Shown here one piece after another: positions 5,024 through 5,734 of a stretch of DNA of 5,734 nt. How positions within the stretch are numbered: the stretch's first letter is position 1; the number at the start of each line of letters is the position of its first letter. The stretch is taken from assembly GCA_003526375.1 (NCBI GenBank), contig DPDG01000078.1, forward strand, positions 1-5,734. Reading direction: 5' to 3'. The stretch is from Lentisphaeria bacterium. Lineage in GTDB: Bacteria; Verrucomicrobiota; Lentisphaeria; Victivallales; UBA1829. Made by a program: the position numbers and the translations under genes. The notes beneath the pieces were generated by a model that searched no databases, was not told the origin of the DNA, and saw only the letters and a program-made list of their open reading frames with translations.

Positions 5024-5734
5024 GTAGGTGTCAAGCTGATTTTTCGCGCTCTCTTCGATCAGTCCGCCGTCCTTGATCTCGCCGTCGGCGGCAATCGGAA
5101 GCAGGTCGCCCACATCCGTCAGGCGGAAGCGGTCGTTCTCCTTGAAGTCGTTGAGGTCGCCCGTGGAACACAGCTTCATGGCGATGATCGGCTGGGCCTC
5201 GTAGCTCTGCAGGAGTTTCTTGTTCGCCACGTTGCTCAGGATCCCCGGAAGCGAAACGCTCGAGAACGCCGCACGGATCGTTTCATTGTCGAAGCCGCGG
5301 CTGTACGGAATGCCGTCGAGTTTCATACATTCGATCAGAAGCTGCTTCAGCGGCATGTCCATTTCGGCCATTCCGGCTTCCACCGTTTTGCCCCCATAGG
5401 ATTTCTCCAGCTGGTCGGCGCTCACTCCGACCCGGAGACACATTGCCGCTTCGATGGTCTTGCGCAACTCTCCGCCTTCCGGGGCGGTCTTCACGCTGAT
5501 ATTGACATTGGCGGCGGGACGTTCGGCCCGGATCGTTTCGAGCACCTTCTTCGTCACCACTTCCGGCGTCCAGCCTCCGGCAATCGCCTCCCGTTCAATT
5601 TCCGGGAATTCACCGTCGCAGATCGCCTGAATCGCACTGATGCGTTCACGCTCGGCCTTGACGGCGTTCTGAGCCGCTTCACGGGCGGTCGCCGCCACAT
5701 CCCCGGCGGAGGCCTGAATCGCGGGCGGTGTCGC
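5011..5734 (-). CDS. Phage major capsid protein (protease/capsid fusion type), exon 1, 5' partial
   Basis: This is the upstream exon of a phage major head protein. The frame is open to the right window edge with no convincing start (the first possible one, GTG at 5698, has no clear ribosome site), so the gene begins outside the window. The first roughly 70 residues are charged and helical, with a segment around ERERISAIQAICDGEFPEIE. In the family this linker often joins a ClpP-like prohead protease to the capsid domain; whether a protease lies upstream cannot be seen. The capsid part contains KNQLDTYGKKF just before the intron. Unspliced, the frame runs about 7 codons into the intron and stops at 4990-4988. 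Joined to 2711-2053 the frame continues: 688 nt from the GTG plus 659 nt equals 1347 nt, a multiple of three. Family call is from recognised sequence patterns, not a search. Confidence 0.8.

Noticed and set aside
1..5734. CRISPR array, tRNA, rRNA or insertion sequence
   Set aside because: No regularly spaced direct repeats, no tRNA-like cloverleaf noticed by eye, no rRNA motifs, and no transposase or terminal inverted repeats were seen.

Overview
The window is part of a tailed-phage (prophage-like) late gene block on a bacterial chromosome or phage genome. All structural genes read leftwards on the minus strand, with tight or overlapping starts and good Shine-Dalgarno sequences. The phage genes are clearly GC-rich. 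Nothing here fixes the host species; the sequence only says a bacterium with GC-rich phage genes and classical ribosome binding sites.

Layout in transcription order, right to left. (1) The major capsid gene enters from the right edge; its upstream part lies outside the window. It is split into two exons (5734-5011 and 2711-2053) by a complete group II intron of about 2.3 kb (5010-2712). The intron has recognisable domain I base-pairing, domain III, an open reading frame in domain IV for a 537-residue reverse transcriptase/maturase, a canonical 34-nt domain V, and a domain VI with a bulged A. Joining the proposed ends restores the capsid frame exactly within the conserved YGxxxxxTRxxIINDD motif. 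(2) A stem-loop in the 75-nt gap is followed by a DUF2190-like head decoration protein with a helical, cysteine-bearing tail (1977-1453). (3) A small head-tail connector (1453-1103). (4) A 78-residue protein with one transmembrane helix (1106-870). (5) A tail-completion or terminator-like protein (866-465).

The late block then meets a convergent, plus-strand relE-type toxin gene (161-424), which is complete. The reading frame that overlaps its start looks like the C-terminus of a RelB-like antitoxin. That frame is open for only about 36 codons and has no ATG, so the antitoxin seems truncated or frameshifted. The first 66 bases hold no gene I can support.

How it works together: the phage genes make the capsid shell, its decoration and the neck. 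In this copy, capsid production depends on the maturase and ribozyme splicing the intron out of the late mRNA. The main points of interest are this intron in an essential, highly conserved capsid motif, and the toxin gene with a damaged antitoxin at the end of the structural block.
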